The notes below the pieces were generated by a model. The model did no database searches. It was not told where the DNA came from and was given only the letters and a program-made list of their open reading frames with translations. From the NCBI GenBank assembly GCA_034189135.1, contig JAXHVO010000083.1, positions 1-37,403 of the forward strand: a DNA stretch of 37,403 nucleotides. Direction: 5' to 3'. The first letter of the stretch is position 1, and each line of letters starts with the position of its first letter. Origin of the DNA: Thermodesulfobacteriota bacterium. Lineage in GTDB: Bacteria; Desulfobacterota; Desulfobacteria; Desulfobacterales; JAUWMJ01. Below, in pieces: positions 1-7,310 of this stretch. The position numbers and the translations under genes were made by a program.

Positions 1-1
1 G

Positions 2-421
2 AAAGTAAAGATTGGAATCATAGAATTTCAGAGTCTAAACGAAGAGGCCAAGAAAGATAACTTGGGAAAAATTGTCTCTGAGATTTTAACCACGTCTTTT
101 GTTAATTCTGAATCTTTTAAAATTATTGAAAGAGAACAACTGCAAAAAGTAATAAAAGAATTTAAGCTCAGCCAATCTGGAATTATTGACACCTCATATG
201 CCAAGCAAATAGGGAAAATAACAGGTGCAGATGCTATAGTTACGGGAAGTGTGATTAAGATAGGAAGTAGTCTGCGGTTAGATGCCCGCATCATAGACGT
301 AGAATCAGGTATTATTCTCACTGCCGAGAAATGCACCGGTAAATTGGACATAGATAGCATAGGTAAGATGGCAGAACAAATCGTTGTAAACCTGGCCAAA
401 AAATTTTATGAAAAAAGGTAA
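2..421 (+). CDS. CsgG/FlgO-like lipoprotein-family domain, C-terminal part (cut by window edge)
   Basis: The reading frame is open to the left edge, so only the last 139 residues are seen. The order of elements matches the CsgG/HfaB and FlgO-type assembly-protein fold: an opening strand (KVKIGIIEFQ), a helix leading to a SEILTTSFVNSESFKIIERE segment, the family-typical KLSQSGIID, then GADAIVTGSVIK, LRLDARIIDVESG and a closing helix rich in Lys. Members of this superfamily act in the periplasm or at the outer membrane, in curli secretion, flagellar outer structures or other envelope assembly. The signal peptide or lipobox would lie outside the window, so the location cannot be checked. The first in-frame start inside the window is TTG at 62, but homology-like sequence runs further upstream, so that is not the true start. 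Family call is good; the exact role is unknown. Confidence 0.75.
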   Translation, partial: KVKIGIIEFQSLNEEAKKDNLGKIVSEILTTSFVNSESFKIIEREQLQKVIKEFKLSQSGIIDTSYAKQIGKITGADAIVTGSVIKIGSSLRLDARIIDVESGIILTAEKCTGKLDIDSIGKMAEQIVVNLAKKFYEKR

Positions 422-1038
422 TATTTTTTCAATTCGGAAATTCTGCGATCGTGTCTTTGGGCATCCTTACATTTACCCATGAGCTGATCGATCTGGCCGG
501 CGCCATATATTTTTCCAAAGGCCCCCCACCCTACCCTCGTTTTAGCAAGTAAAAGCTGCTATCGCTGAAACCTCGAGGTTTTCATTATCACTCAGGCAAA
601 CCGTATCCAACCTGAATTATTCACGCATGAACCATTCGGAAAAGAAAATTAATTTGCAATCTGGCAAAATTCTTGTAATAATTACCAATGTTACCCGACA
701 AACTATATGCTGGTACAACTTTATTGAGATAACAATGAACAAATTTTCCCAATATCCCGTATGCATGGGACAGAGAGATAAATGAATTGAAGATGGTAAA
801 TATTTCTTATAATACTCTGGAAAAAATATCCGCCGAAAACGCTGCTGATTTTTTCAGTCTGAAATTGTAAACTGCATGAGAAGTATTGAGTTTTTTGCAA
901 TGTTTAAAGAGTGTTATAGATGTGAAAGTCATGTAATCCGACGCTGCACTCGGACACAAAGCACTCCGTTTGCTATCGATCCTTCAGCCCTTTATGCGCT
1001 TGGGCTTGTCGCCAGATAAACGAGATAATGAAATTTCG
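422..1038. other. 617-bp gap without a convincing gene
   Basis: No open frame of useful length is present. Two short stretches read like protein remnants on the plus strand: 451-552 (GTG to TAA, 33 residues, a hydrophobic helix followed by a Pro-rich end) and 793-870 (ATG to TAA, 25 residues). Neither is recognised and neither has a good ribosome site. A 14-bp perfect palindrome, AAACCTCGAGGTTT, lies at 568-581. The region looks like decayed sequence between the CsgG-like gene and the next membrane gene. Confidence 0.4.
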
Positions 1039-1344
1039 ATGAGGATAAATCAGTTTACCAAAAAAAATAGGCGGCTTGATTCAGCGATTCTTATAGCATT
1101 TGTCCTGGCTTTCACCGTTGCCACCTTTAACCATGTAATGGATATTATGCGAGGAGGTTTATTCCCTTATTCAAAGTGGTACGGTGCATCTGAAAGTTTA
1201 AATTTTTATTGGACCAGCCTGACCCTGTTAGACCCACTTGCTATTGTACTATTAATATATAATGTCAGAGCTGGTTACATTTTGGCTTTTTGCATAATGC
1301 TTACAGATGTCCCCATTAATTACAGAGCTAAACCCCCAGCTTAG
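1039..1344 (+). CDS. Small membrane protein, probably truncated at its 3' end
   Basis: A 101-residue product with about three hydrophobic segments (roughly residues 17-35, 53-74 and 78-92) and polar, aromatic-rich connections such as GGLFPYSKWYG. The ATG at 1039 is preferred over the TTG at 970 because the segment MRINQFTKKNRRLD gives a normal positively charged N-terminus, although no clear ribosome site precedes it. The frame stops at TAG 1342-1344, exactly inside the loop of a very long inverted repeat (1313-1371), and the last residues (AKPPA) are encoded by the palindrome itself. This strongly suggests that the native C-terminus was lost when the palindrome arose. The family is not recognised; whether the protein is still made is unknown. 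Confidence 0.5.
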   Translation: MRINQFTKKNRRLDSAILIAFVLAFTVATFNHVMDIMRGGLFPYSKWYGASESLNFYWTSLTLLDPLAIVLLIYNVRAGYILAFCIMLTDVPINYRAKPPA

Positions 1345-1371
1345 CTGGGGGTTTAGCTCTGTAATTATTGG
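1313..1371. repeat. Long inverted repeat, 29-bp arms with a 1-nt loop
   Basis: Left arm 1313-1341 and right arm 1343-1371 are complementary at 28 of 29 positions (mismatch 1316/1368) with only base 1342 between them; 1317-1367 is perfect. The core is C5-AGCT-T-AGCT-G5 flanked by TTTAG/CTAAA. The outer part of the right arm is an inverted copy of the end of the upstream coding sequence. No T-tract follows on either strand, so it is not a standard terminator. Short CCCCC/GGGGG hairpins of this type are seen at ends of IS200/IS605-type elements, but no element is present here, so that link is only a guess. Confidence 0.9.
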
Positions 1372-1501
1372 TTATTGCCACTTTACAAAAACTACAGTCT
1401 AATATTACAAATGACTTTTTTAATCTTTCTTTTAGTTACCGTTCCTAGAATATGGAAGCTGACTAGCAATAAATAAGCAAAAACCATCTAACCTATAGCA
1501 A

Positions 1502-1530
1502 TTGACACGGTCTGAAAGGATGTTTCCAAT
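1502..1530 (+). promoter_or_regulatory. Possible sigma-70 promoter for the radical SAM gene
   Basis: A perfect -35 hexamer TTGACA (1502-1507) is followed after 17 bases by TCCAAT (1525-1530, four of six matches to TATAAT). It lies 43 bp before the ATG at 1573 with no other gene between. Read by eye only. Confidence 0.35.
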
Positions 1531-1540
1531 CTACTGTTCG

Positions 1541-1553
1541 ATGTGAATCACAT
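1541..1553. promoter_or_regulatory. Possible operator palindrome (ATGTGA-A-TCACAT)
   Basis: A 13-bp perfect palindrome with 6-bp arms lies between the likely promoter and the radical SAM start codon. The half-site TGTGA resembles CRP/FNR-family half-sites, but the one-base spacing is much shorter than the usual spacing for that family. It may bind another regulator or be chance. Confidence 0.25.
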
Positions 1554-1572
1554 ATTCAAAGGGCGGTAAAAT

Positions 1573-2574
1573 ATGCATACTGAAGAAATATTAAAAAAAA
1601 CGCGATCGTTTGATGTACTGTCTAAAGAAGAACTCGTCTATCTGCTTGACCTGCCGCCAGATTCTTCCGAAGCATACATGGTCATGGCTGAAGCAACACG
1701 TCTTTCGAAAGAGCTTTCCGGTGGAATGGCCGAAGTGCATGCGCAGTTTGCTATCAATCTCGCTCCGTGTTCTTGTGACTGTCTCTTCTGCTCTTTTGCA
1801 AAGATAAACGGTGTCTTTAAAGAAGCAACGGAGCTGTCTATAGCGCAATCTGTTGCCTATGCCCGCCAGTTTGAGATAGATGGTGCGAATGCGGTGTTCA
1901 TGATGTCAACAGCCAGATATCCATTTGAACGATTCATAGAAATGGCCGAGGAAATTAGAAGGAACCTGAATCCGGAAACGACATTGATTGCCAACGTCGG
2001 TGACCAGACGCTCAAGAATTCAGTCAAGCTTAAGGATGCCGGCTTTTCAGGCGTTTATCACGCTGTTCGATTGCGAGAGGGAACGGATACCACACTTTCA
2101 GTAAAAAAAAGAAAACAGAGTATCCGTAACTTCATGGAGGCCGGCCTTGAAGTCGGAACATGTGTCGAACCTGTAGGTCCGGAACACACTAACGAGGAGT
2201 TGGCTGAGATGATAGAATTTACGGCCTCTTTCAATCCTTCGTATAGCGGTGCTGCCAGACGTATCCCCATACCTAGAACCGCTATAGCAGAACGCGGAGT
2301 TATCAACGAATTGCGTATGGCTCAGATCGTTGCTGTTACCCGGTTGGGAATGCCGCGATCTGTAATGGGTAACTGCACCCATGAGCCTTGTACTCTTGGT
2401 GCGATCGCCGGAGCAAATCTTTTTTGGGCAGAAGTCGGCGCCAATCCTCGGGATATTGAGCAAAAGACAGAAGAAGGCAGAGGTGAAACCGTTAATAGCT
2501 GTCAGTCAATTTTTAGTGAAAGCAATTGGAAATTGTGGAGCGGTCCCTCACGCTACTACAATAGCAACGGATGA
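1573..2574 (+). CDS. BioB-like radical SAM enzyme of unknown product
   Basis: A 333-residue protein with a CX3CX2C cluster motif (C66, C70, C73, inside APCSCDCLFC) that binds the [4Fe-4S] cluster used to cleave S-adenosylmethionine. An extra Cys at 68 sits inside the motif. The following TIM-barrel segments include a GANAVFMMST strand, GVYHAVRLREG, GLEVGTCVEPVGPEHT and a C-terminal GANLFWAEVGANPRD helix, the architecture of biotin-synthase relatives (BioB, HmdB and similar). It is not BioB itself: there is no neighbouring biotin gene, and typical BioB N-terminal and dethiobiotin-site sequence is not obvious. The start is supported by the upstream promoter-like sequence and a purine-rich stretch (AAAGGGCGG). 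It stands alone, with a 76-bp gap to the next gene. The substrate cannot be inferred. Confidence 0.8.
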   Translation: MHTEEILKKTRSFDVLSKEELVYLLDLPPDSSEAYMVMAEATRLSKELSGGMAEVHAQFAINLAPCSCDCLFCSFAKINGVFKEATELSIAQSVAYARQFEIDGANAVFMMSTARYPFERFIEMAEEIRRNLNPETTLIANVGDQTLKNSVKLKDAGFSGVYHAVRLREGTDTTLSVKKRKQSIRNFMEAGLEVGTCVEPVGPEHTNEELAEMIEFTASFNPSYSGAARRIPIPRTAIAERGVINELRMAQIVAVTRLGMPRSVMGNCTHEPCTLGAIAGANLFWAEVGANPRDIEQKTEEGRGETVNSCQSIFSESNWKLWSGPSRYYNSNG

Positions 2575-2650
2575 ATATATTTTGACAATGATGCGTTGAA
2601 CACTCAGGCCGTCATGGTTCAGTTCTGAATATGCCTAAGGATATTCAAAA

Positions 2651-3058
2651 ATGAAACATAAAGATACTGACAAGAATGTTTCAAATTCTTCGCTAAAACT
2701 AACGCGTGTAATCCGTAAAAGCTTAATTATTTACCTTTTATCAGGTGTTATTGTACCGGTTATCTGTTTAATTTTTGGATGGCGATCATTGGAAAATATT
2801 GGATCTGGATTTATATATGCTTCCCTGGTCGTGGCGCTTTTCGGTGCTTTGATTCTGGCAGGAAATACGGCACCGGCACAACTTGCTAAACTTTCACCCC
2901 CTAAATACATCTCCCCCTCTCTTGGGCACCATCAAAAAACCGAAAGTAATCGTTTTCCCTCCAGAGATGGGGGGCTAAGATTCTTCTTTACCACTCTAAT
3001 ATGCGGGGTATTTTTATTTTTGACAGGACTTTTTTTGAAATTGTTACAGTGGGTGTAA
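2651..3058 (+). CDS. Small membrane protein, unknown function
   Basis: A 135-residue product with three predicted membrane segments (about residues 26-43, 52-71 and 110-132), a basic N-terminus, and a soluble loop at about 75-108 rich in Pro, Ser and His. I do not recognise the family. The important clue is internal to the window: the last part of this gene (GLRFFFTTLICGVFLFLTGLF) is matched by a decayed copy at 6845-6935, so the genome once carried at least two members. The ATG is the first in the frame; no strong ribosome site is visible. The downstream acetyltransferase gene follows after about 110 bp, so co-transcription is possible but not shown. Confidence 0.6.
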   Translation: MKHKDTDKNVSNSSLKLTRVIRKSLIIYLLSGVIVPVICLIFGWRSLENIGSGFIYASLVVALFGALILAGNTAPAQLAKLSPPKYISPSLGHHQKTESNRFPSRDGGLRFFFTTLICGVFLFLTGLFLKLLQWV

Positions 3059-3167
3059 TCCGGCAGTTCAAAAGGTGGTGACAGAAACAAAATGGGTGGA
3101 CAGTGCCGCTTGCATGATATACCATAACTTCACAAGATCAACCAACCCAATACATCAAAGAAAACGC

Positions 3168-3692
3168 ATGAACGTTATCATACGACAGTGTTTAACCAAT
3201 GAATTAGATACGTTACAGAGAATTGGATACGAAACATTTGATGAAACGTTCAGGTCAATAAATAGCCCTGAAACAATGGACAAGTATCTTCAACAAGCAT
3301 TTAGCATGAAGAAACTGTCAGAAGAGCTTCGTAGTACATGTTGCAAGTTTTATTTCATGTATTTAGACAATGAATTGGTCGGATATCTCAAAATAAATGA
3401 TGCGCCAGCTCAGTCGGATATTAATGATAGAGAATCAATGGAAGTTGAGAGAATATATGTAAGGAAAGAACATAAAGGTAAAGGATTGGGCAAGGTTTTA
3501 ATGGACTACGCATTTCAGCAAGCAAAAGAAAATAAAAAAAGATATGTCTGGTTAGGTGTATGGGAAAAGAATGTCGATGCAATCGCATTCTATAATAAGA
3601 TGGGATTTAATGAGGCAGGACGACGTTCATTTCGAATGGGAGATGAACAACAGTCTGACCTGATAATGAAGAAAATCATCAATAACAAGTAG
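3168..3692 (+). CDS. paiA: PaiA-like GNAT N-acetyltransferase
   Basis: A 174-residue GNAT-fold protein that would transfer an acetyl group from acetyl-CoA to an amine in the cytoplasm. The acetyl-CoA loop is at residues 99-108 (RKEHKGKGLG), and FYNKMGF at 141-147 is the usual C-terminal GNAT block. The whole layout (YETFDETF near residue 21, NSPETMDKYLQQAF, an ESMEVERIYV strand, YVWLGVWEKN, and a SFRMGDEQQSDLIM ending) closely follows Bacillus PaiA, which acetylates spermidine and spermine. The frame extends to a GTG at 3075, but the ATG at 3168 matches the family N-terminus and is preferred. Only the A-rich AAAGAAAA precedes it. Polyamine substrate is by family analogy, not proven. Confidence 0.8.
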   Translation: MNVIIRQCLTNELDTLQRIGYETFDETFRSINSPETMDKYLQQAFSMKKLSEELRSTCCKFYFMYLDNELVGYLKINDAPAQSDINDRESMEVERIYVRKEHKGKGLGKVLMDYAFQQAKENKKRYVWLGVWEKNVDAIAFYNKMGFNEAGRRSFRMGDEQQSDLIMKKIINNK

Positions 3693-3790
3693 AGAACTGA
3701 GGTATAAGAACGAATTGTAGTAATAATAAAATTGAAAACTGCAAAAAGATCCATATAACCCGTCAGTTCAGTCTAAGAAAGAGGTGATTC

Positions 3791-4204
3791 ATGGCCATCG
3801 AATCTCATATCAGGCCAGAAGATAACTTGGTCGTCCTGACTCACGTTGGAGAAATTGGAGATGACGAATTTCTCGCTTTCTATAATTCGTTCTTTAAAAG
3901 CGATACCTTTAAGCCATCGATGAACATTCTGGTTGACCTTCGGAAAGCGGACAGCAGCCCCCGAAGTGCCGGTGTCCTCCGTCGATTCGCTGAATTCTTG
4001 CAGGCAGTCCGACCTGACATCACTTCACACACAAAAGTTGCCGTAGTCGCTCCAAAGGATCTCTCTTTCGGCCTCGCCAGAATGTATGAAGTCCTTTCTG
4101 ATTCTGTGCTCTGGAATTTCGCTGTTTTCCGTGCCATGGACGCTGCTCTGGCATGGCTGGGGCTTAGAGAGGATTCGGTTAATCATGAGACCTGGGATGC
4201 TTAA
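3791..4204 (+). CDS. SpoIIAA-like (STAS-related) protein
   Basis: A 137-residue soluble protein. It has the SpoIIAA-like layout: a strand/turn N-terminus, a central ILVDLRKAD strand, a KVAVVAPKDLSFGLARMYE block and the closing FAVFRAMDAALAWLG. Proteins with this fold bind lipids or partner proteins or act in regulation; no enzymatic residues stand out. A good ribosome site (AGAGGTGA, 3780-3787) precedes the ATG. A clear paralogue lies 14 kb away at 17884: ILVDLRKA pairs with ILWDVRKC, and FGLARMYEVL with FGISRMFEML. No obvious operon partner. Fold-level assignment is by pattern; function unknown. Confidence 0.65.
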   Translation: MAIESHIRPEDNLVVLTHVGEIGDDEFLAFYNSFFKSDTFKPSMNILVDLRKADSSPRSAGVLRRFAEFLQAVRPDITSHTKVAVVAPKDLSFGLARMYEVLSDSVLWNFAVFRAMDAALAWLGLREDSVNHETWDA

Positions 4205-4326
4205 CTTTTCGATGCACCAGACCGCTTGGGAGGTGGTCACACCTATTACACTCGGCTAAACGCCACGGCGCTACCTGAGATCACTCGTTGCTGGATGTTT
4301 ATCCATGAAAAGAGAGGTTTATAAAG

Positions 4327-5100
4327 ATGCGGGTAACCGTATGTGAACTTCCCAATGACTTCGCTGTTTTTAATAATGCCTGGGATCAATTGGTTCACCA
4401 TATTGGTAAACATAGAAGTGAGGTGGTGGTGTTGCCGGAGATGCCATTTTTTCATTGGTTAGCTCATAAGAAAGAAGCAAATGCTCACCAATGGGAACAG
4501 GCGGTGAAAGCTCATGATGAGTGGATAACCAGGCTTCATGTGTTGGCTCCGGCCATTGTCATCAGTACCATGCCGGTCATCAACGACGGAAGAAGAGAGA
4601 ATATCGGCTATATCTGGGAACCGGATAATGGCATAAAAGTAGCCCATACCAAGTATTATCTTCCTGATGAACCCGGTTTTTGGGAGGCATCATGGTATCA
4701 AAGGGGTGATGGAAAATTCTCTGCAGCAAAAACCTCCAAAGGCAAAGTCGGTTTTCTCATCTGCACTGAACTCTGGTTTAACTCACATGCCAGGGAGTAT
4801 GGAAAGCAGGGCATTCATTTACTTGTTTGCCCCCGAGCCACACCCAGTTCATCGGTAAAAAAATGGGTGTTTGGAGGGCAAACAGCTGCGGTGGTATCCG
4901 GAGCATTCTGTCTTTCTTCAAATTTGGCGGGAACGACCTCAGCAGGCGGTGATTTTGCCGGCGTGGGTTGGATCATTGAACCAGAAGAGGGAAAAATATT
5001 AGGTCTAACTTCACCAAAGCAACCATTTTTAACTATAGACGTAGATCTGAACGAAGCAGAGAAAGCTAAAAAAACATATCCAAGATATGTCTCTGATTAG
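4327..5100 (+). CDS. Carbon-nitrogen hydrolase (nitrilase superfamily)
   Basis: A 257-residue cytoplasmic protein of the nitrilase/omega-amidase superfamily, which hydrolyses non-peptide amide or nitrile C-N bonds through a Glu-Lys-Cys triad. The candidates are E38 in VVLPEMPF, K109 in HTKYYLPDEPG and C146 in FLICTELWF. The size fits single-domain members. A ribosome site (GAGAGG) sits 8 bases before the ATG. It is followed at a distance of about 115 bp by a second, structurally unrelated amide hydrolase. The substrate cannot be read from sequence; the His/Trp-rich segment FFHWLAHKK after the Glu differs from common omega-amidases and may line the pocket. Confidence 0.85.
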   Translation: MRVTVCELPNDFAVFNNAWDQLVHHIGKHRSEVVVLPEMPFFHWLAHKKEANAHQWEQAVKAHDEWITRLHVLAPAIVISTMPVINDGRRENIGYIWEPDNGIKVAHTKYYLPDEPGFWEASWYQRGDGKFSAAKTSKGKVGFLICTELWFNSHAREYGKQGIHLLVCPRATPSSSVKKWVFGGQTAAVVSGAFCLSSNLAGTTSAGGDFAGVGWIIEPEEGKILGLTSPKQPFLTIDVDLNEAEKAKKTYPRYVSD

Positions 5101-5216
5101 GTGCATAAAACCAGCACTCTTGACAAATGGGCCACCTGACAAAAAAAGGAGTTGACTGAAGGAATTCAATTTTGGATTCATCAATAAAACAAATTTATTT
5201 AACAGGATTTATCAAA

Positions 5217-6302
5217 ATGAAGCCTATGTTAAAAGCAATCATACCCTCTTTTATCATTATTTTTTTAGGGATAACGGCTGGCCATTCCTGCACGACCTTT
5301 TTTATTCATCACCAGGGAAAATCGGTTTTTGGCAAAAATTATGACTGGTTTCTCGGGCGGGGAATTATAATCATAAATAAAAAAGGGGTGTTTAAAAAAG
5401 CGATGCCCGACGCTGAAGCGCAGGGGCCTTATGCAGAATGGGCGTCCAAATATGGCAGCCTGACCTTTAATCAGTATGGACGGGAATTTCCCATGGGCGG
5501 CATGAACGAAGCCGGACTGGTAATTCACCTGATGATGCTTACGGAAACCACATTTCCGCCTCCGGATGAAAGGCCCGTTATTAAAGAATTACAGTGGATT
5601 CAATATCATTTGGATAAATTCGCAACCGTAGATCAAGTGGTGGAAAACCAGTCCAACATCAGGATAGTTCATAAAGAAGAGCCGGGAATCCATTACCTGG
5701 TGGCCGATAAAAACGGCAATTGCGCCACCATCGAATTCATAGGGGGGAATCTGGTGGTTCACAGCAAGGACACGTTGCCGGTAAAAGCACTGGCCAACGA
5801 CAGATATTCCGCTTCGCTGTCTTATTTAAAAACCCATCAAGGCTTTGGTGGAAGCATCCCCATCATTAAAGGGGAAAGTTCAATGAAACGGTTTGTTTTT
5901 GCCTCAAAGATGCTTCGTGACTTTCACCTTAAACCCAAAAAATCCATGGTGGATTACGCATTCAAAATTTTATACTCAGTTAAACAGAGCACATCCACCC
6001 AATGGAGTATCGTTTATGATCTTAACGCCCTTACAGTCTATTTTCATACCCGGAAGTGCCCGGGTATGAAAAGTGTAAATTTAACTGCTTTTGATTTAAA
6101 ATGCTCGACCCCGGTTGAAGTGCTGGATATGAATAGCGATTCAACAGGGAATATTCTCCATTTATTCTATGATTACTCCAAAGAAACAAATTACCGTTTA
6201 ATCCGGGATGCATTTGACGGTACATGGTTTTTAAGAAATACCCCCGCTGTGGTCATGGACCGCCGGGCAACATATCCGGACAGTCATATTTGTCGGCAGT
6301 GA
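5217..6302 (+). CDS. Exported choloylglycine hydrolase-type (C59) linear amide hydrolase
   Basis: A 361-residue N-terminal-nucleophile hydrolase. The ATG at 5217 (AGGA 9 bases upstream) is chosen over the TTG at 5172 because it opens directly on a signal peptide: Lys, a hydrophobic core (about residues 8-21) and then GHSC. Cleavage before C25 would expose the catalytic Cys nucleophile followed by TTFF, as in penicillin V acylase and bile-salt hydrolase relatives. GKNYDW (residues about 40-45) holds the conserved Asn/Asp region, with Lys where many relatives have Arg, and LANDRY is the later Asn motif. The product is likely periplasmic. Substrates in this family are linear amides such as acyl-homoserine lactones, penicillin V or bile conjugates; which applies here is unknown. 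Confidence 0.8.
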   Translation: MKPMLKAIIPSFIIIFLGITAGHSCTTFFIHHQGKSVFGKNYDWFLGRGIIIINKKGVFKKAMPDAEAQGPYAEWASKYGSLTFNQYGREFPMGGMNEAGLVIHLMMLTETTFPPPDERPVIKELQWIQYHLDKFATVDQVVENQSNIRIVHKEEPGIHYLVADKNGNCATIEFIGGNLVVHSKDTLPVKALANDRYSASLSYLKTHQGFGGSIPIIKGESSMKRFVFASKMLRDFHLKPKKSMVDYAFKILYSVKQSTSTQWSIVYDLNALTVYFHTRKCPGMKSVNLTAFDLKCSTPVEVLDMNSDSTGNILHLFYDYSKETNYRLIRDAFDGTWFLRNTPAVVMDRRATYPDSHICRQ

Positions 6303-6303
6303 T

Positions 6304-6329
6304 CATATAAGAAGCGATATGGTTTTTTT
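6304..6329 (+). terminator. Weak hairpin plus T-run after the C59 hydrolase gene
   Basis: CATAT (6304-6308) can pair with ATATG (6317-6321), followed at once by GTTTTTTT. The stem is short and AT-rich, so termination would be inefficient at best. Confidence 0.2.
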
Positions 6330-6380
6330 ATCGAAATTTAAGGTAAAACCCTATGGTAGATGTTAACAAGGAGGAATGTG

Positions 6381-6758
6381 ATGGCAGTATTACCGGAAAA
6401 AGTGAGTCAGGAATGGGAAGAACGGGAAGGCCCCATCGTTTTATCAACGGTAAATAATGATGGAATCCCCAATTCGATATACACCACCTGTGTGTCAAAA
6501 TTCAGCGAAGATACCATTGTGGTGGCGAACAACTATTTTTCTAAAACGCTGGAAAATATAAAGTCCGGCAGCAAGGGAACGATTCTTTTTTTAACCAAAC
6601 AAAAAAAGTCCTACCAGATCAAAGGAAGGATTGAATACCACACCGAAGGGGCTGTTTTTGAGGATATGAAAAAATGGAACCCGGAAAAGCATCCCGGCCA
6701 TGCTGCCGCAGCATTGAAGGTGGAAGAGGTTTATGCCGGAGCAGAGAAACTTCTTTAG
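6381..6758 (+). CDS. Pyridoxamine 5'-phosphate oxidase-fold (flavin-binding) protein
   Basis: A 125-residue protein with the split-barrel PPOX fold: GPIVLSTVNNDGIPNSIYTTCVS is the typical first hairpin, followed by DTIVVANNYFSKTLENIKSG and a strand-rich ILFLTKQKKSYQIKGRIEYHTEG. Such proteins bind FMN or F420 and reduce or sense small molecules. The very strong ribosome site AAGGAGG (6368-6374) fixes the start at ATG 6381 rather than the ATG at 6360. It is too short to be a PdxH enzyme, and the PLP-specific C-terminus is absent. The 3' end overlaps the open frame of the mosaic pseudogene that follows, and the C-terminal GAEKLL is read normally before the TAG. Confidence 0.8.
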   Translation: MAVLPEKVSQEWEEREGPIVLSTVNNDGIPNSIYTTCVSKFSEDTIVVANNYFSKTLENIKSGSKGTILFLTKQKKSYQIKGRIEYHTEGAVFEDMKKWNPEKHPGHAAAALKVEEVYAGAEKLL

Positions 6759-6783
6759 GAAAGAGTTCAAAAACTCACAATTA

Positions 6784-6935
6784 GATTTACACCAAACCAT
6801 GAAAATAATTATCTGTGGAAAAGGAAACAGCGGTCTATATATGCGGGTTAAATTTTTTTTCGACGTTAATATGCGAGGCATTTTTATTTGTCAGCGGACT
6901 TTTTTAAAATTGCTGCGGTGAGGTATAACCTATAA
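6784..6935 (+). pseudogene. Mosaic remnant: 5' end of a cooC copy joined to the 3' end of a membrane-gene paralogue
   Basis: Bases 6784-6834 match 10870-10920, the leader and first 12 codons of the intact cooC gene, at 46 of 51 positions, including GATTTACACCAAACC before the ATG. The copy spoils the nucleotide-binding loop: GKGGSGK becomes GKGNSGL. From about 6845 the sequence switches to a paralogue of the end of the membrane gene at 2651-3058. Read in that frame it gives GLNFFSTLICEAFLFVSGLF against GLRFFFTTLICGVFLFLTGLF, then a stop caused by one T missing from a T-run. The two parts are in different frames. Bases 6733-6921 remain open by chance but are unlikely to encode a working protein. 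A deletion that fused two former genes explains it best. Confidence 0.85.
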
Positions 6936-7310
6936 GGATTGAACGGCTCCCAACCATATTTCGACAGCATGTGTGAAGCCATATACAAGGATTGTCTGAT
7001 CACCCCTGTCCTGACCGCGCACATCGCGGGCGTTGATTGTTCTTATCAAAGCAGAGCTAGCCGGACCGTCCTTTTTCCTTGACTCACTGATCGTATTTTT
7101 TTATAACTGCGCATTAAAATGAACTGCCGGCCCTTTGTTCAGGTGCTGAATGGAAAAGCGATCAACCGGGTAAAGGTATGCGGCCGATAAAATACTTTTC
7201 GGATTTGTCGGATGATATCGCGGTTGAGTCTGATGTGGTCGGATTATTTTTGATGCGATAGCAGAAATATAGCTTGACATTCTAAGAATTCTCAATAGTG
7301 GAGGGGTGTT
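6936..7310. other. 375-bp gap after the pseudogene
   Basis: No convincing gene. A frame from TTG 6939 to TGA 7080-7082 reads about 47 residues with protein-like composition (PYFDSMCEAIYKDCLITP) but is not recognised and may be a further decayed piece. TTGACA occurs at 7274-7279 but is too close to the flavodoxin ribosome site to pair with a normal -10 box. Confidence 0.35.

Noticed and set aside
1313-1371. The long palindrome as an intrinsic terminator
   Set aside because: Arms are far longer than usual, the loop is one base and no T-run follows on either strand.
7274-7302. TTGACA upstream of the flavodoxin gene as a promoter
   Set aside because: The expected -10 position falls on the ribosome site, leaving no leader.
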